DNA of 64,000 nt from an uncultured Pseudohongiella sp. Its GTDB lineage: Bacteria; Pseudomonadota; Gammaproteobacteria; Pseudomonadales; Pseudohongiellaceae. Location of the stretch: contig OX638341.1 in the NCBI GenBank assembly GCA_951812965.1, positions 2,586,438-2,650,437 on the forward strand, given 5' to 3'. Of this stretch, positions 39,712-47,797 are shown piece by piece (position 1 is the first letter of the stretch; the number at the start of each line of letters is the position of its first letter). The position numbers and the translations under genes are program-made. The notes under the pieces are model-generated. The model ran no database searches and was not told the origin of the DNA. It saw only the letters and a list, made by a program, of their open reading frames with translations.

Positions 39712-40562
39712 GACCCGTTCTCCTCTGTTTCCACGGGTTCGACAGATGGAAAATCGGTCGGCTCGATAAGGCGATTGCGCAAGGTGAGCGTCCGGCCGAA
39801 TTCGCGCCGCATGTCCGGTAAGGCTGAACTTTGCAGTTGCAGTTCGATACGAACATCCCGCAGGTTTTGCCAATCCTCTACTCGTTGCACGGACAACCGG
39901 TCGCTGTCGCCGGCAACGCCAAAGAAGACCCGCATAGATTCCACGCCTTCAACCAGTTCCCTGGCAGGAGTGGGATCGCCGAAATCAGCCAGTTCCCGCA
40001 TGAACAATGCCGGCGGATTATCCGGAGACCCACCGCGCCTGCCGATGTAAAACAGGCTGCCGCGCAGGCCCTGCTGCGTTGCGAACTCCGCCGGAGGCGG
40101 CTGCAATTCCGGCGGCCCATCGGCGCCGCAGCCGGCGACCGACCACCAGAACGCGATCGCATCGCTGCCAGGGGCGAGATTGAACTCCGGATGCGGCCGA
40201 TCCTTACTGAATCCTTCCAAAGAGCTGAATCGCACAGGCCCGGTCCAGTCGGGTCCGAGAGGCGAAAATTCCGCTGATTCCCCCAGACAGCCGGGAAACC
40301 CCGCCAGACGTGCGCTTCTGCCCATGACATGCAAGGCGTAGCGTGCGCCTTCATGCAGACGCAGTTCCGCGCTCACTTCCGCCTGCAAGCCGCTACCCGT
40401 TATAAATGCCCGCAAGGCAAGCGTTACCAACGACATGCCAAGAGCTGTCGCCACCAGCAATTCGACCAGGCTCCAACCGCCGCTGATCTCGCTCGACCGC
40501 GGCGGGCGCCTGACGGTGTCAGGGCCGCAAGACCGTGAGTTGCATTCTTTCCGGATTTTCAT
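39708..40562 (-). CDS. pilW: PilW minor prepilin
   Basis: A 284-residue PilW/GspJ-type minor prepilin. The leader is long (about 29 residues, ending EISGG) before WSLVELLVATALGMSLVTLA with Glu 5. The downstream segment LRLHEGARYALHVMGRSARL is the strongest PilW marker, along with CLGESAEF and GSLFYIGRRGG. The ATG at 40562 (MKIRKEC) or the one at 40571 may be used; both lie inside the 3' end of pilV, overlapping it by about 45 bp. The pilX GTG overlaps its stop. Confidence 0.85.
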   Translation of the reverse strand: MKIRKECNSRSCGPDTVRRPPRSSEISGGWSLVELLVATALGMSLVTLALRAFITGSGLQAEVSAELRLHEGARYALHVMGRSARLAGFPGCLGESAEFSPLGPDWTGPVRFSSLEGFSKDRPHPEFNLAPGSDAIAFWWSVAGCGADGPPELQPPPAEFATQQGLRGSLFYIGRRGGSPDNPPALFMRELADFGDPTPARELVEGVESMRVFFGVAGDSDRLSVQRVEDWQNLRDVRIELQLQSSALPDMRREFGRTLTLRNRLIEPTDFPSVEPVETEENGS

Positions 40563-40956
40563 CGCGATCATCGTCCCACCATATCTTTATAGCCCAGGCT
40601 GCCCCGACTCCATCGCATGAGGGTAAGTCGGCGGCGCCGTCTTGCGGTGTGCTGTCAACACAGACCACCGCCCTGCCCGCGGGCAGGACAGCGCCGATCG
40701 TTTCCTGCCATTGCGTGATGGCGCCGGCCGCCGATTCTCCATTGCTGATTTTTCCACGCAGCGTTTCCGCCATGTCGCCCCCATGCAGCGACGCGCGCGA
40801 TTGATATACGACCGAACCCAGGTATTCGAGCGTCGCCAGTTGCATGGCGGAAAGTCCCGCCAGCCCGAGCGACAGTATCGACAAGGCTACGAGCACTTCG
40901 ATCAGGCTTGCGCCGGCGCTGGAGGCCGGTAGCGCCTTTCCTCTGCTGGATTCCAT
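40519..40956 (-). CDS. pilV: PilV minor prepilin
   Basis: The first gene of the minor pilin operon. A 145-residue PilV/GspI-type prepilin with a leader of about 15 residues ending PASSAG, mature start ASLIEVLVALSILSLGLAGL with Glu 5, and the conserved continuation SAMQLATLEYLGSVVYQSRA. MAETLRGKI and the late Cys pair (VVCVDSTPQ, LPSCDG) also match PilV. It overlaps pilW. A divergent TSUP permease begins 59 bp away. Confidence 0.87.
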   Translation of the reverse strand: MESSRGKALPASSAGASLIEVLVALSILSLGLAGLSAMQLATLEYLGSVVYQSRASLHGGDMAETLRGKISNGESAAGAITQWQETIGAVLPAGRAVVCVDSTPQDGAADLPSCDGVGAAWAIKIWWDDDRDENPERMQLTVLRP

Positions 40957-41015
40957 ACTCTGTTACCTATAAGCTGCCGCAATCTCCAGTTTCCGTCTGA
41001 AAGTATAGGAACACT

Positions 41016-41780
41016 TTGGAAATCGAGCTGAATCTGGGCGCAATTTCCCTGCTTTGCCTGGTCGGATTCCTTGCCGGCGGCATCAATACCGTCGCAGGGG
41101 GAGGCTCCAACCTGACCTTGCCGGTATTGATGATGCTGGGGCTGCCGGCCGATGTGGCCAATGGCACCAACCGGGTGGGGATCTGGCTGCAATGTCTGGC
41201 CGGCGTACGCGCTTTTGACCGGCATGAGGCCTTGCACCGGGCCGCGGTGATTCCGGTTCTCGTTCCCACTCTTTCGGGCGGCCTTGCCGGCGCCCTGCTG
41301 GCGGTAATGCTACCGAATCTTTATCTGAAGCCGGTGTTGCTGATCTGCATTTTGGTAATGGCGGTGGTGATGCTGGTGAAACCGGAAGCGATCGCGCCTC
41401 CCGTCGACGCCGCCATCCGTTCTCCATCAGAAAACAGGCTGGCCTGGTGGGGATTGTTCGGCGCCGGAGTCTACGGAGGTTTCGTTCAGGCCGGCGTCGG
41501 CTTTATCCTGCTTGCAGTGCTTACCGCGGGCCTTCGTTACGACCTGCTGCGCGCGAACGCTCTGAAGATGAGTTGCGCATTGGCATTCACCACGGTCGCA
41601 CTGGGCGTTTTCATCGTTTTCGGGAAGGTCAACTGGCTTCCGGGCCTGGTGCTTGCGGCGGGCGCCATGATCGGCGCCTGGCTGGCGGTCAGGATAGCGG
41701 TCAACGCTTCGCAATTGATCTTGCGCCGAAGTTTATTCGTATTGACCCTGGCGGCGGTTGCCGGCGGCTTTCTGACCTGA
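41016..41780 (+). CDS. TSUP (TauE/SafE) family membrane permease, TTG start
   Basis: A 254-residue inner-membrane protein of the TSUP family, whose known members export or import sulfur-containing or organic anions. Eight hydrophobic segments are visible. The family signature is repeated once in each half: GFLAGGINTVAGGGSNLTLP and FGAGVYGGFVQAGVGFILLA. The start is TTG at 41016, with AGGA five bases upstream; no ATG or GTG exists before the first helix. It is divergent from pilV and 11 bp before a converging histidine kinase gene. The substrate cannot be told. Confidence 0.88.
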   Translation: MEIELNLGAISLLCLVGFLAGGINTVAGGGSNLTLPVLMMLGLPADVANGTNRVGIWLQCLAGVRAFDRHEALHRAAVIPVLVPTLSGGLAGALLAVMLPNLYLKPVLLICILVMAVVMLVKPEAIAPPVDAAIRSPSENRLAWWGLFGAGVYGGFVQAGVGFILLAVLTAGLRYDLLRANALKMSCALAFTTVALGVFIVFGKVNWLPGLVLAAGAMIGAWLAVRIAVNASQLILRRSLFVLTLAAVAGGFLT

Positions 41781-41791
41781 ACCGGCCCGGC

Positions 41792-43204
41792 TCATTCCAC
41801 GCCGGTGGCCCGAGACGCGAACAGTTCAAGCCGGATGCGCGCTCCGCCGGTATCGCTTTCGCTGATGCCTATACTTCCGCGGTAGCTCGAAACAATATCC
41901 TTGACCACGGCGAGTCCGATCCCTTCTCCGGCTGACAGACTGTCCGTCCGGGCGCCTCGTTGCAACACGAAGTTCTGTTGTCCCGGCGGAATTCCCGGCC
42001 CATCGTCTTCCACCGTGATCCGGAGATTCCCCGTGGAAAGCTCGCCGACCTCGATCAGCACCTTGCTTTTGCCGTACTTGAATGCGTTGTCGAGCAGATT
42101 GCCGAAAATTTCCATCAGGTCCCGCTCGTCGCCATGGAACGCGGCATCGGCGGGGCACGAGCTGATTGCCTCTATGTCCTTGTCGACGTATACCTTCCGC
42201 AGGGCGTTCAACACCTTTTCCAGCACCCTGGCGACGCCGACGGTCTGGCCGAGAGAGCTGCTGTCGGCGGTGCGCACCGCACGTTGCAATTGCCAGGTCA
42301 CAATCTGATTCATGCGACCGACCTGCTCGTCCACGGCCCGCAACGTTCCGGCGGCTATGCCGGCGCCGGGACTGGACCCGGACAGATCGCGCATGGCGCC
42401 CGAGATCACGGCAAGCGGCGTTTTCAGACTATGAGCGAGATCGCCCAGGGTAGTGCGATAACGCTGCTGCTGTTTGCGTTCGCTATCAATCAACATGTTC
42501 AGATTCGCGGTTACGCCCTGCAATTCCCTCGGGTAGCGCAAGTCGAGCCGATCCTTGCCGCCCTCCTCGATCTGTTTCAGATCCTGCGCCATGCGCTGCA
42601 GCGGCAGCAGTCCCCAGCGCAACAGCAGGAACTGGATTATCAGCAACAATGCGGCGACCCCGCCGAGCCAGGACCAAAGATCGTTACGGAAGTTCCGGAT
42701 TTCCAAATAGTACGGCGTCGAATTCTCCATCACAGTGAAGCTGTATTCGGTAATGCCGTTTTCCCACAAGATGCCGTATTGGAATACGAACAATTCTTCA
42801 CCCTCGCCGGAAGCGGTGGTGAAAAAACGCGATTCGCCTTCGTTGATGGGCTGATTCAGGATGCCGGTGTCGGTCAGGTTCAAGGCCCGCGCCGAATCGC
42901 TGCGCCAGAGTTCGCCAAGCGCCCGCTGGCTGATGAATCCGTAAAGGCCCGAGTCGAGCTGACTGAATCGGGGCTCGGGCAGATCTTCGAGAAAGTAGAA
43001 CTCGCCGTCCGCCAACTCCACCTCGCCGAGAATAAGATAGATCTGCCCACGCAGACGTTCGGCGGCGCCGGCTTCCACGCTGTCGCGAAAAGCCCGGTCG
43101 AGCACGATACCGGTCAGCCCGAGAAAGACGAACAGCAGGATGCTGAAAGCCAGCAGCAGCCGGCTTTGCAGTGAATAGTTACCCTTGTTTCGCGGCTGCG
43201 TCAT
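41792..43204 (-). CDS. Sensor histidine kinase, PhoQ-like architecture
   Basis: A 470-residue inner-membrane kinase. The ATG at 43204 (MTQPRNKGNYSLQSRLLLAF) is preferred, since the ATG at 43216 lies deeper within the regulator gene. Layout: TM1 (about 18-42), periplasmic sensor (about 43-178, acidic, EVELADGEFYFLEDLPEP), TM2 (about 182-200), HAMP linker, DHp helix with the phospho-acceptor DLAHSLKTPLAVISG, and the ATPase with N-box EIFGNLLDNAFKYGKSKVLI, G1 VEDDGPGIP and G2 AGEGIGLAVVKDIV. The acidic sensor and gene pairing resemble PhoQ, but the ligand is not known. It overlaps the regulator by 26 bp. Confidence 0.92.
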   Translation of the reverse strand: MTQPRNKGNYSLQSRLLLAFSILLFVFLGLTGIVLDRAFRDSVEAGAAERLRGQIYLILGEVELADGEFYFLEDLPEPRFSQLDSGLYGFISQRALGELWRSDSARALNLTDTGILNQPINEGESRFFTTASGEGEELFVFQYGILWENGITEYSFTVMENSTPYYLEIRNFRNDLWSWLGGVAALLLIIQFLLLRWGLLPLQRMAQDLKQIEEGGKDRLDLRYPRELQGVTANLNMLIDSERKQQQRYRTTLGDLAHSLKTPLAVISGAMRDLSGSSPGAGIAAGTLRAVDEQVGRMNQIVTWQLQRAVRTADSSSLGQTVGVARVLEKVLNALRKVYVDKDIEAISSCPADAAFHGDERDLMEIFGNLLDNAFKYGKSKVLIEVGELSTGNLRITVEDDGPGIPPGQQNFVLQRGARTDSLSAGEGIGLAVVKDIVSSYRGSIGISESDTGGARIRLELFASRATGVE

Positions 43205-43883
43205 TTCCCGCTTCACCGAGCACGAAGCAATATCCCTGACCCCTGAGAGTCTCTATCGGATTCAGGTTCTGCTCAGGGTCGAGCTTTTGCCGCAACCTGC
43301 GAATGAAGACTTCAAGTACATTGCTGTCCCGGTCATGGTCTTCGGCATAAAGGTGCTCGGTGAGTTCCGACTTCGAGATCACCTGTCCGGGATGCAGCAT
43401 GAGATATTCGAGCATCTTGTATTCATAGGCTGTCAACTCCACGCGTTCGCCATCCTTGCTGACCTGTTTAGCGGAGGTATCGAGCAAGATCGGACCGAAT
43501 TGCAGCCGCGGCCTGCTAAAGCCCGCGGCCCGGCGCAGCAGCGCGTTGAGGCGCGCGAGAATTTCTTCCATGCGAAAGGGTTTCAGCACGTAGTCGTCGG
43601 CCCCGGCGTCGAGCCCGGACACCTTGTCCTGCCAATCGCTGCGCGCGGTGAGAATTAAAATCGGAAACTGTCTCCCCCGCTCCCGCAACTGCTGAATCAG
43701 CGAAATTCCGTCGATCGCGGGCAAGCCCAGATCGACAATGGCGGCGTCGTAATTGTATTCAGTCGCGTAATACAACCCTTCACGTCCGTCTTCCGCCACG
43801 TCGACTACATAACCGGCATCCTGCAAGCTGTTTTGCAGTTGCTGGTTGAGTAACGATTCGTCTTCGACTACGAGCAGGCGCAT
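43179..43883 (-). CDS. OmpR/PhoP-family response regulator
   Basis: A 234-residue transcriptional regulator. The receiver domain has acidic residues EDES, the phosphorylated Asp in AAIVDLGLPAIDGISLIQQL, Thr in ILILTARSDWQDKVSGLDAG and Lys in DDYVLKPFRMEEILARLNAL. The C-terminal winged helix contains ELTAYEYKMLEYLMLHPGQV and DSNVLEVFIRRLRQKLDPEQ. It lies between a PepSY protein gene and its kinase and overlaps the kinase gene. The PhoP/PmrA-like sequence and neighbouring PepSY gene are typical of envelope-stress systems. Confidence 0.93.
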   Translation of the reverse strand: MRLLVVEDESLLNQQLQNSLQDAGYVVDVAEDGREGLYYATEYNYDAAIVDLGLPAIDGISLIQQLRERGRQFPILILTARSDWQDKVSGLDAGADDYVLKPFRMEEILARLNALLRRAAGFSRPRLQFGPILLDTSAKQVSKDGERVELTAYEYKMLEYLMLHPGQVISKSELTEHLYAEDHDRDSNVLEVFIRRLRQKLDPEQNLNPIETLRGQGYCFVLGEAGNDAAAKQG

Positions 43884-43921
43884 CGCCCCTGTCCCTTGTT
43901 TGGCCGAGCACGGCCCCGGTC

Positions 43922-44272
43922 TCAGTTGCCGCCGCTGACCGCGCCGGTGCTGGCGTTGACGAAGACGGTAAATACCTTGCCTTCGTTCTCCATGCGGATC
44001 TGGTAGCGGCGGGCGGCGGCTTCGCCAACGAGATTGATGCGCAGGACGTTGCCTTCGAATCGCTGCCGCACGAGATTGACCGCCTGCAGTTCGTTGATCT
44101 GGAGCGGTAAGGGGATCACTCCATTGCGTATGCGGGGCGAGAGGCTGTTCCGGTTGGATTCGTTCTGATTCTGCTGCGAAGGCGGCTGGGCCGGAGCCAG
44201 CGGCGCCAGCAACAGCAACATCAGGCCTGACAGCAATAGCCTTCGCAGATTCACTTCAAAGCCGCCTTCCAT
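43922..44272 (-). CDS. Small secreted PepSY-domain protein
   Basis: A 116-residue periplasmic protein. The ATG at 44272 (MEGGFEVNLRRLLLSGLMLL) is preferred; a GTG seven codons on is possible. The signal peptide has a Leu-rich core and ends APLAPAQ. A Gln/Asn-rich linker follows (PPSQQNQNESNRN), then one PepSY unit: LQAVNLVRQRFEGNVLRINL, AARRYQIRMENEGKVFTVFV and NASTGAVSGG. Such proteins are often first in PepSY-regulator-kinase operons, as here (38 bp before the regulator), and may modulate the sensor. Mechanism is not established. Confidence 0.85.
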   Translation of the reverse strand: MEGGFEVNLRRLLLSGLMLLLLAPLAPAQPPSQQNQNESNRNSLSPRIRNGVIPLPLQINELQAVNLVRQRFEGNVLRINLVGEAAARRYQIRMENEGKVFTVFVNASTGAVSGGN

Positions 44273-44635
44273 CTCAAATGTGGATTCGGAATGGTTATGC
44301 GCCCGCAGGAGCGAGTATTGCTCAAGATCATAGCATGTACGCGAAATCGCTCGAAAGCCGCATTGCGGCCTTCCTTGACGCAAGTATCATGAATGCAAGC
44401 TGAATAAGAGCTTAAACGGCGCATCTGTCTGCCATGCATGGTGTTCATGTTCAAAACCATGTGAGATCGTAGGGGCGAGGCATACCTCGTCCGCGAACGG
44501 CCCCGAAACAGTGCAACTGACGGGCGAGGCATGCCTCGCCCCTACATGCTTGGAACATTAGTCCGCAATGCATGGTTTTCAAACCATGACGGCTGGTGTA
44601 TTTTTTGCATTAAGTATGTAAAAAACGAGAATTCC
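44273..44635. other. 363-bp divergent region with a repeat pair
   Basis: The gap between the PepSY operon and the cold-shock gene holds no gene. It contains a 77-bp palindrome pair (44469-44545) and an 18-bp perfect hairpin, CATGGTTTTCAAACCATG (44571-44588). The related string TTCAAAACCATGTGAG lies just before the repeat, at 44452-44467. A run of six T lies at 44601-44606. I did not find promoter boxes good enough to call for either gene. Confidence 0.55.
44469..44545. repeat. 77-bp paired palindrome element
   Basis: The unit runs from GTAG to CTAC. Its left palindrome (44473-44492) has two mismatches, and its right one (44522-44541) is the perfect GGGCGAGGCATGCCTCGCCC. The spacer reads GCGAACGGCCCCGAAACAGT then GCAACTGAC, nearly identical to that of the 45077 copy. 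Confidence 0.9.
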
Positions 44636-45043
44636 ATGTTTAATCGTCCTCTGCCTATCGGCATCGTCATGGCAGTGCTGGCGGCGATACCCTTGTATCT
44701 GCTTTCGTCACAGGGTTTTCAACTCGATTTGCGCAGCTTTCCGATCATTGCCGGGTCCCTGCTAGTGTTTTTTCTGGTCACCGCCCTTTGGAGCGCCACG
44801 GCCGCGCGTCCGGGTTCAGTTTCCGACAGCAGCGCGAATCGCGAGACCGGAATCGTCAAGTGGTTCAATGCCAACAAGGGATTCGGTTTCATTAGCCGTC
44901 AGGGCGGCGGCGATATCTTTGTGCACTTCCGCTCGATCCGCGGGCAGGGTCACCGCGTATTGATGGAAGGACAGAAGGTTGAATTCGGCATAGTCATGGG
45001 AGAAAAGGGAGAACAGGCCCATGATGTGGAGATCCTGCGCTAG
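44636..45043 (+). CDS. Membrane-anchored cold-shock-domain protein
   Basis: A 135-residue protein. The N-terminal half has two hydrophobic helices (about residues 5-25, [19 protein letters not shown], and 35-55, [18 protein letters not shown]). The C-terminal half is a complete cold-shock OB fold: [20 protein letters not shown] (RNP1) and [20 protein letters not shown] (RNP2), then [20 protein letters not shown]. Classical Csp proteins are soluble and about 70 residues long. Similar two-helix forms exist in Pseudomonas as far as I recall, where the role is unknown. It should place a single-strand RNA/DNA-binding domain at the inner membrane, facing the cytoplasm. Confidence 0.88.
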   Translation: MFNRPLPIGIVMAVLAAIPLYLLSSQGFQLDLRSFPIIAGSLLVFFLVTALWSATAARPGSVSDSSANRETGIVKWFNANKGFGFISRQGGGDIFVHFRSIRGQGHRVLMEGQKVEFGIVMGEKGEQAHDVEILR

Positions 45044-45076
45044 GTAGAGATCCTGCGACTTCGCGCAGGATCCGCT

Positions 45077-45153
45077 GTAGGGGCGAGGCATGCCTCGCCC
45101 GCGAACGGCCACGAAACCGTGCAACTGACGGGCGGGCCATGCCTCGCCCCTAC
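45077..45153. repeat. 77-bp paired palindrome element
   Basis: GTAG-to-CTAC unit, 34 bp after the cold-shock gene. The left palindrome at 45081-45100 is perfect; the right one (45130-45149) has two mismatches, where GGGCGAGGCA became GGGCGGGCCA. The spacer GCGAACGGCCACGAAACCGT is shared with the 44469 copy. Confidence 0.9.
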
Positions 45154-45244
45154 ATACTGAAGGCGGTCCCAAGTGGACCGGCTTCGAAACGCGGCGTTAT
45201 AATTCCGCCGAAGCCCCCGTGCGCCGGCTAACAGGATCAGCCCA

Positions 45245-45754
45245 ATGATTTCAGCAATTCGCAAGCTTTCGTTCGTCGTAGTTATCCTGCTCCTGGCGAG
45301 CATTCCCGCCCTGGCGGTCGAGGAAGGCGATCTGGCGCCGGATTTCACCTTGCCTTCCATCTACGAAGGCCGGCCGGATATCAGTCTCTCCGGTCTCGCG
45401 GGCAAAGTGGTCTATATCGATTTCTGGGCTTCCTGGTGCGCGCCCTGCCTGACCTCACTGCCGATGTACAACGACATTTATCGTCGTTACCGGGACCAGG
45501 GCCTGGAAGTAATCGGCATCACTGTCGACGACCCGATCGAAGATGGTCTGGAATTTCTCGCCGATACTCCCCTGGACTTCCCCATTCCCGCCGACCCCGA
45601 AGGCGAGGTAATGGATCTCTACACCGTGTTCGGGATGCCGACCTCGTTTCTGATCGGCCGCGACGGTCAGGTCAGGCTCGTTCACATGGGATTTCGCGAC
45701 GGCGACATAGAGGAGATCGAACACGCCATCCAGGAAGCGCTGGCGGCTGACTGA
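45245..45754 (+). CDS. TlpA-like periplasmic thioredoxin-fold protein
   Basis: A 169-residue exported thiol-disulfide protein of the TlpA/ResA type. The signal peptide ends IPALAVEEG. AGKVVYIDFWASWCAPCLTS has the WCxxC active site, YRDQGLEVIGITVDDPIED follows, and VFGMPTSFLIGRDGQV holds the cis-Pro (MPT). It likely acts as a reductant for exported proteins or for cytochrome c maturation; the partner is not shown by the neighbours. A TATAAT lies at 45198-45203, but I saw no matching -35 box. Confidence 0.88.
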   Translation: MISAIRKLSFVVVILLLASIPALAVEEGDLAPDFTLPSIYEGRPDISLSGLAGKVVYIDFWASWCAPCLTSLPMYNDIYRRYRDQGLEVIGITVDDPIEDGLEFLADTPLDFPIPADPEGEVMDLYTVFGMPTSFLIGRDGQVRLVHMGFRDGDIEEIEHAIQEALAAD

Positions 45755-45789
45755 AGCGCCTGCGGCCAATTAAGCGCCTGCGGCCAATT
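45754..45789. repeat. Short direct repeat after the TlpA-like gene
   Basis: AAGCGCCTGCGGCCAATT occurs twice head to tail (45754-45771 and 45772-45789), followed by a partial third (AAG). The first copy starts at the last base of the TGA stop. It looks like replication slippage. Confidence 0.8.
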
Positions 45790-45802
45790 AAGAGCCGCCG
45801 CC

Positions 45803-46141
45803 CTAGTCGTTCTTGACGTGATCGGCCTTGCCACCGACGAAGGACACGGGCAAAGGCGTGATATTGTCGCCGCTTGAAATCTTGCTGATGCCGCTTTTTT
45901 CCACTTCGTCGATACGAATCACTGACTGAATCGGGATAAAACTGCGGCGGACGCCCGAGAATTCGTTTTTCAGTTTCTCTTCGCTCGTGTCGACGACGAC
46001 CTGGGAGGCCTCGTCAAACACATAGTCCTCGACTTCGATGAATCCGTACAGATCGCTCTGATAGACCTGCCGGACGAACAGTTCGTAGACCTTACCCTTG
46101 TTGAGAAAAGTCACTTTATAGATTTCGGAGGAAGATGCCAT
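45803..46141 (-). CDS. DUF1820 family protein
   Basis: A 112-residue cytoplasmic protein with the DUF1820 pattern: IYKVTFLNKGKVYELFVRQV, YQSDLYGFIEVEDYVFDEAS, VVVDTSEEKLKNEFSGVRRS and FIPIQSVIRIDEVEKSG. The family is widespread in gammaproteobacteria and no function is known to me. It has no signal peptide or membrane helix. It converges with the TlpA-like gene and diverges from miaB across a 245-bp repeat-bearing gap. In Pseudomonas a DUF1820 gene also lies near miaB, as far as I recall. Confidence 0.88.
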   Translation of the reverse strand: MASSSEIYKVTFLNKGKVYELFVRQVYQSDLYGFIEVEDYVFDEASQVVVDTSEEKLKNEFSGVRRSFIPIQSVIRIDEVEKSGISKISSGDNITPLPVSFVGGKADHVKND

Positions 46142-46220
46142 GAAGTCAAACCCGGGTAGCGTGGTGCAAGAGTATCGCGAATATCAGTCCGATTCGAGAT
46201 TTTTCAAGTGCCGTGACTTC

Positions 46221-46302
46221 GGCGGGCGAGGCACGCCTCGCCACTACACACCGTTCGGGCATCGTGATTCTTCCTGTAGGGGCGAGGCATGCCTCGCCCG
46301 CT
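46221..46302. repeat. Palindrome pair between the DUF1820 gene and miaB
   Basis: A decayed first unit (GGGCGAGGCACGCCTCGCCA, 46224-46243, followed by CTAC) and a perfect unit at 46280-46299 with a GTAG flank. The pair is in the outer-to-outer arrangement seen at 11717/11767, not the GTAG-to-CTAC arrangement of the 77-bp units. Confidence 0.85.
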
Positions 46303-46348
46303 CGAATTCACAGTGTCGACCATTGAATATAAACCCCATGAATTGCGT

Positions 46349-46354
46349 TATAAT
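46349..46354 (+). promoter_or_regulatory. Possible -10 box of miaB
   Basis: A perfect TATAAT 32 bp before the miaB ATG, in the context GCGTTATAATCGCGCC. The nearest -35-like TTGAAT (46323-46328) is 20 bp away, which is too far. Tentative. Confidence 0.4.
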
Positions 46355-46386
46355 CGCGCCCACATTCAATTTTTTTCCGCCAACAG

Positions 46387-47784
46387 ATGCAAAGCTTGAA
46401 CGCGCTGGACGACGGCGACGGCGCCGGAACCCGCACCAGGAACGGTCCGGCTGCTTCTTCAGCACCAACCCGGGTGCACATCAAGACTCACGGTTGTCAG
46501 ATGAACGAGTATGACTCCTCGCGCATGCTCGACCTGCTGCGCGAGTCGCGCAACGCCGAACTGGTGGATTCTCCGGAACAGGCCGATATTCTTGTGCTCA
46601 ACACCTGCTCGATTCGGGAAAAGGCGCAGGAAAAAGTGTTTCATCAGCTTGGCCGCTGGCGAGGCCTGAAAGCCGCCAAACCCGGCTTGAAGATTGCCGT
46701 GGGCGGCTGCGTGGCGAGTCAGGAGGGCGAAGCCATCAGCCGGCGCGCACCCTTCGTTGACGTGGTTTTCGGCCCCCAGACCTTGCACAAGTTACCGGAA
46801 ATGCTCGACGCATCGCGCCGGGGCGCGGCGGTGGTCGATGTCAGTTTTCCGGAGATCGAGAAATTCGACCATTTACCTGAGCCCAGGGCTGCTTCCTGTC
46901 AGGCCTATCTGACGATAATGGAAGGCTGCAGCAAGTATTGCAGCTTTTGTGTCGTGCCCTATACGCGCGGCGAGGAAGTCAGCAGGCCTTTCGACGACGT
47001 ACTTGCGGAGGCGGCGCACCTGGCCGGGCAAGGCGTCCGCGAAATTAATCTGCTGGGCCAGAATGTCAATGCGTATCGCGGCCTCACTCACGATGGGGCA
47101 ACCGCGGACCTGGCTTTGCTGATCCAGTACATAGCCAGTATCAATGGTATCGATCGCATCCGGTTCACGACTTCGCATCCTTCCGAATTCAATGATTCGC
47201 TCGTGGCGGCCTATCGTGAAGTGCCGGAATTGGCCGGTCATCTGCATTTGCCGGTGCAAAGCGGCTCTGACCGAGTACTCGCGGCGATGAAACGCGGCTA
47301 CACCGTGCTCGAGTACAAGTCACTCGTGCGCCGCGTCAGCGCAGCAAGGCCGGGAATCAGCCTGTCCTCGGATTTCATTGTCGGCTACCCGGGAGAAACA
47401 CACCGCGATTTTGAAGACACGATGAATCTGGTTATCGAAGTCGGTTTCGATGTTTCGTTCAGTTTCCTGTACAGCGCCCGGCCCGGAACACCGGCGGCGC
47501 AATTGCAGGATCGTACTTCGGAAAGCGAGAAGAAACACCGGCTTGCCGTGCTCCAGGCTCAACTTGCCCGACAGGCCCGGACAATCAGCGAGTCGATGGT
47601 GGGATCGACTTGTTCGATTCTGGTCACCGGCGTGTCAAGGAAGCGCTCGACCGACTTCCAGGGGCGCACCGAAAACAATCGCGTGGTCAACTTCCCATGT
47701 GACGACGGTTCATTGGCAGGCGAATTCGCAAATGTCAGAATTACGGACGCGTTGCCCAATTCACTGCTAGGCGAATTGTGCTGA
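46387..47784 (+). CDS. miaB: tRNA-2-methylthio-N6-dimethylallyladenosine synthase
   Basis: This radical-SAM methylthiotransferase modifies A37 of tRNAs reading UNN codons. The 465-residue protein has an N-terminal MTTase domain with three cluster Cys ([39 protein letters not shown]), the radical-SAM motif [39 protein letters not shown], and a C-terminal TRAM domain (from about residue 392). The first 28 residues ([20 protein letters not shown]...) are an Ala/Arg/Gly-rich extension not needed for the fold. It heads the miaB-ybeZ-ybeY-corC-leuS series. Confidence 0.96.
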   Translation: MQSLNALDDGDGAGTRTRNGPAASSAPTRVHIKTHGCQMNEYDSSRMLDLLRESRNAELVDSPEQADILVLNTCSIREKAQEKVFHQLGRWRGLKAAKPGLKIAVGGCVASQEGEAISRRAPFVDVVFGPQTLHKLPEMLDASRRGAAVVDVSFPEIEKFDHLPEPRAASCQAYLTIMEGCSKYCSFCVVPYTRGEEVSRPFDDVLAEAAHLAGQGVREINLLGQNVNAYRGLTHDGATADLALLIQYIASINGIDRIRFTTSHPSEFNDSLVAAYREVPELAGHLHLPVQSGSDRVLAAMKRGYTVLEYKSLVRRVSAARPGISLSSDFIVGYPGETHRDFEDTMNLVIEVGFDVSFSFLYSARPGTPAAQLQDRTSESEKKHRLAVLQAQLARQARTISESMVGSTCSILVTGVSRKRSTDFQGRTENNRVVNFPCDDGSLAGEFANVRITDALPNSLLGELC

Positions 47785-47797
47785 GCACAGGCACTGC

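Noticed and set aside
41960-43174. A 404-codon open frame on the plus strand
   Set aside because: It is antisense to the sensor kinase, whose DHp and ATPase motifs are unambiguous.
44571-44606. Terminator upstream of the cold-shock gene
   Set aside because: The hairpin CATGGTTT/AAACCATG is separated from the T-run by 12 bases and no gene upstream on that strand needs terminating.
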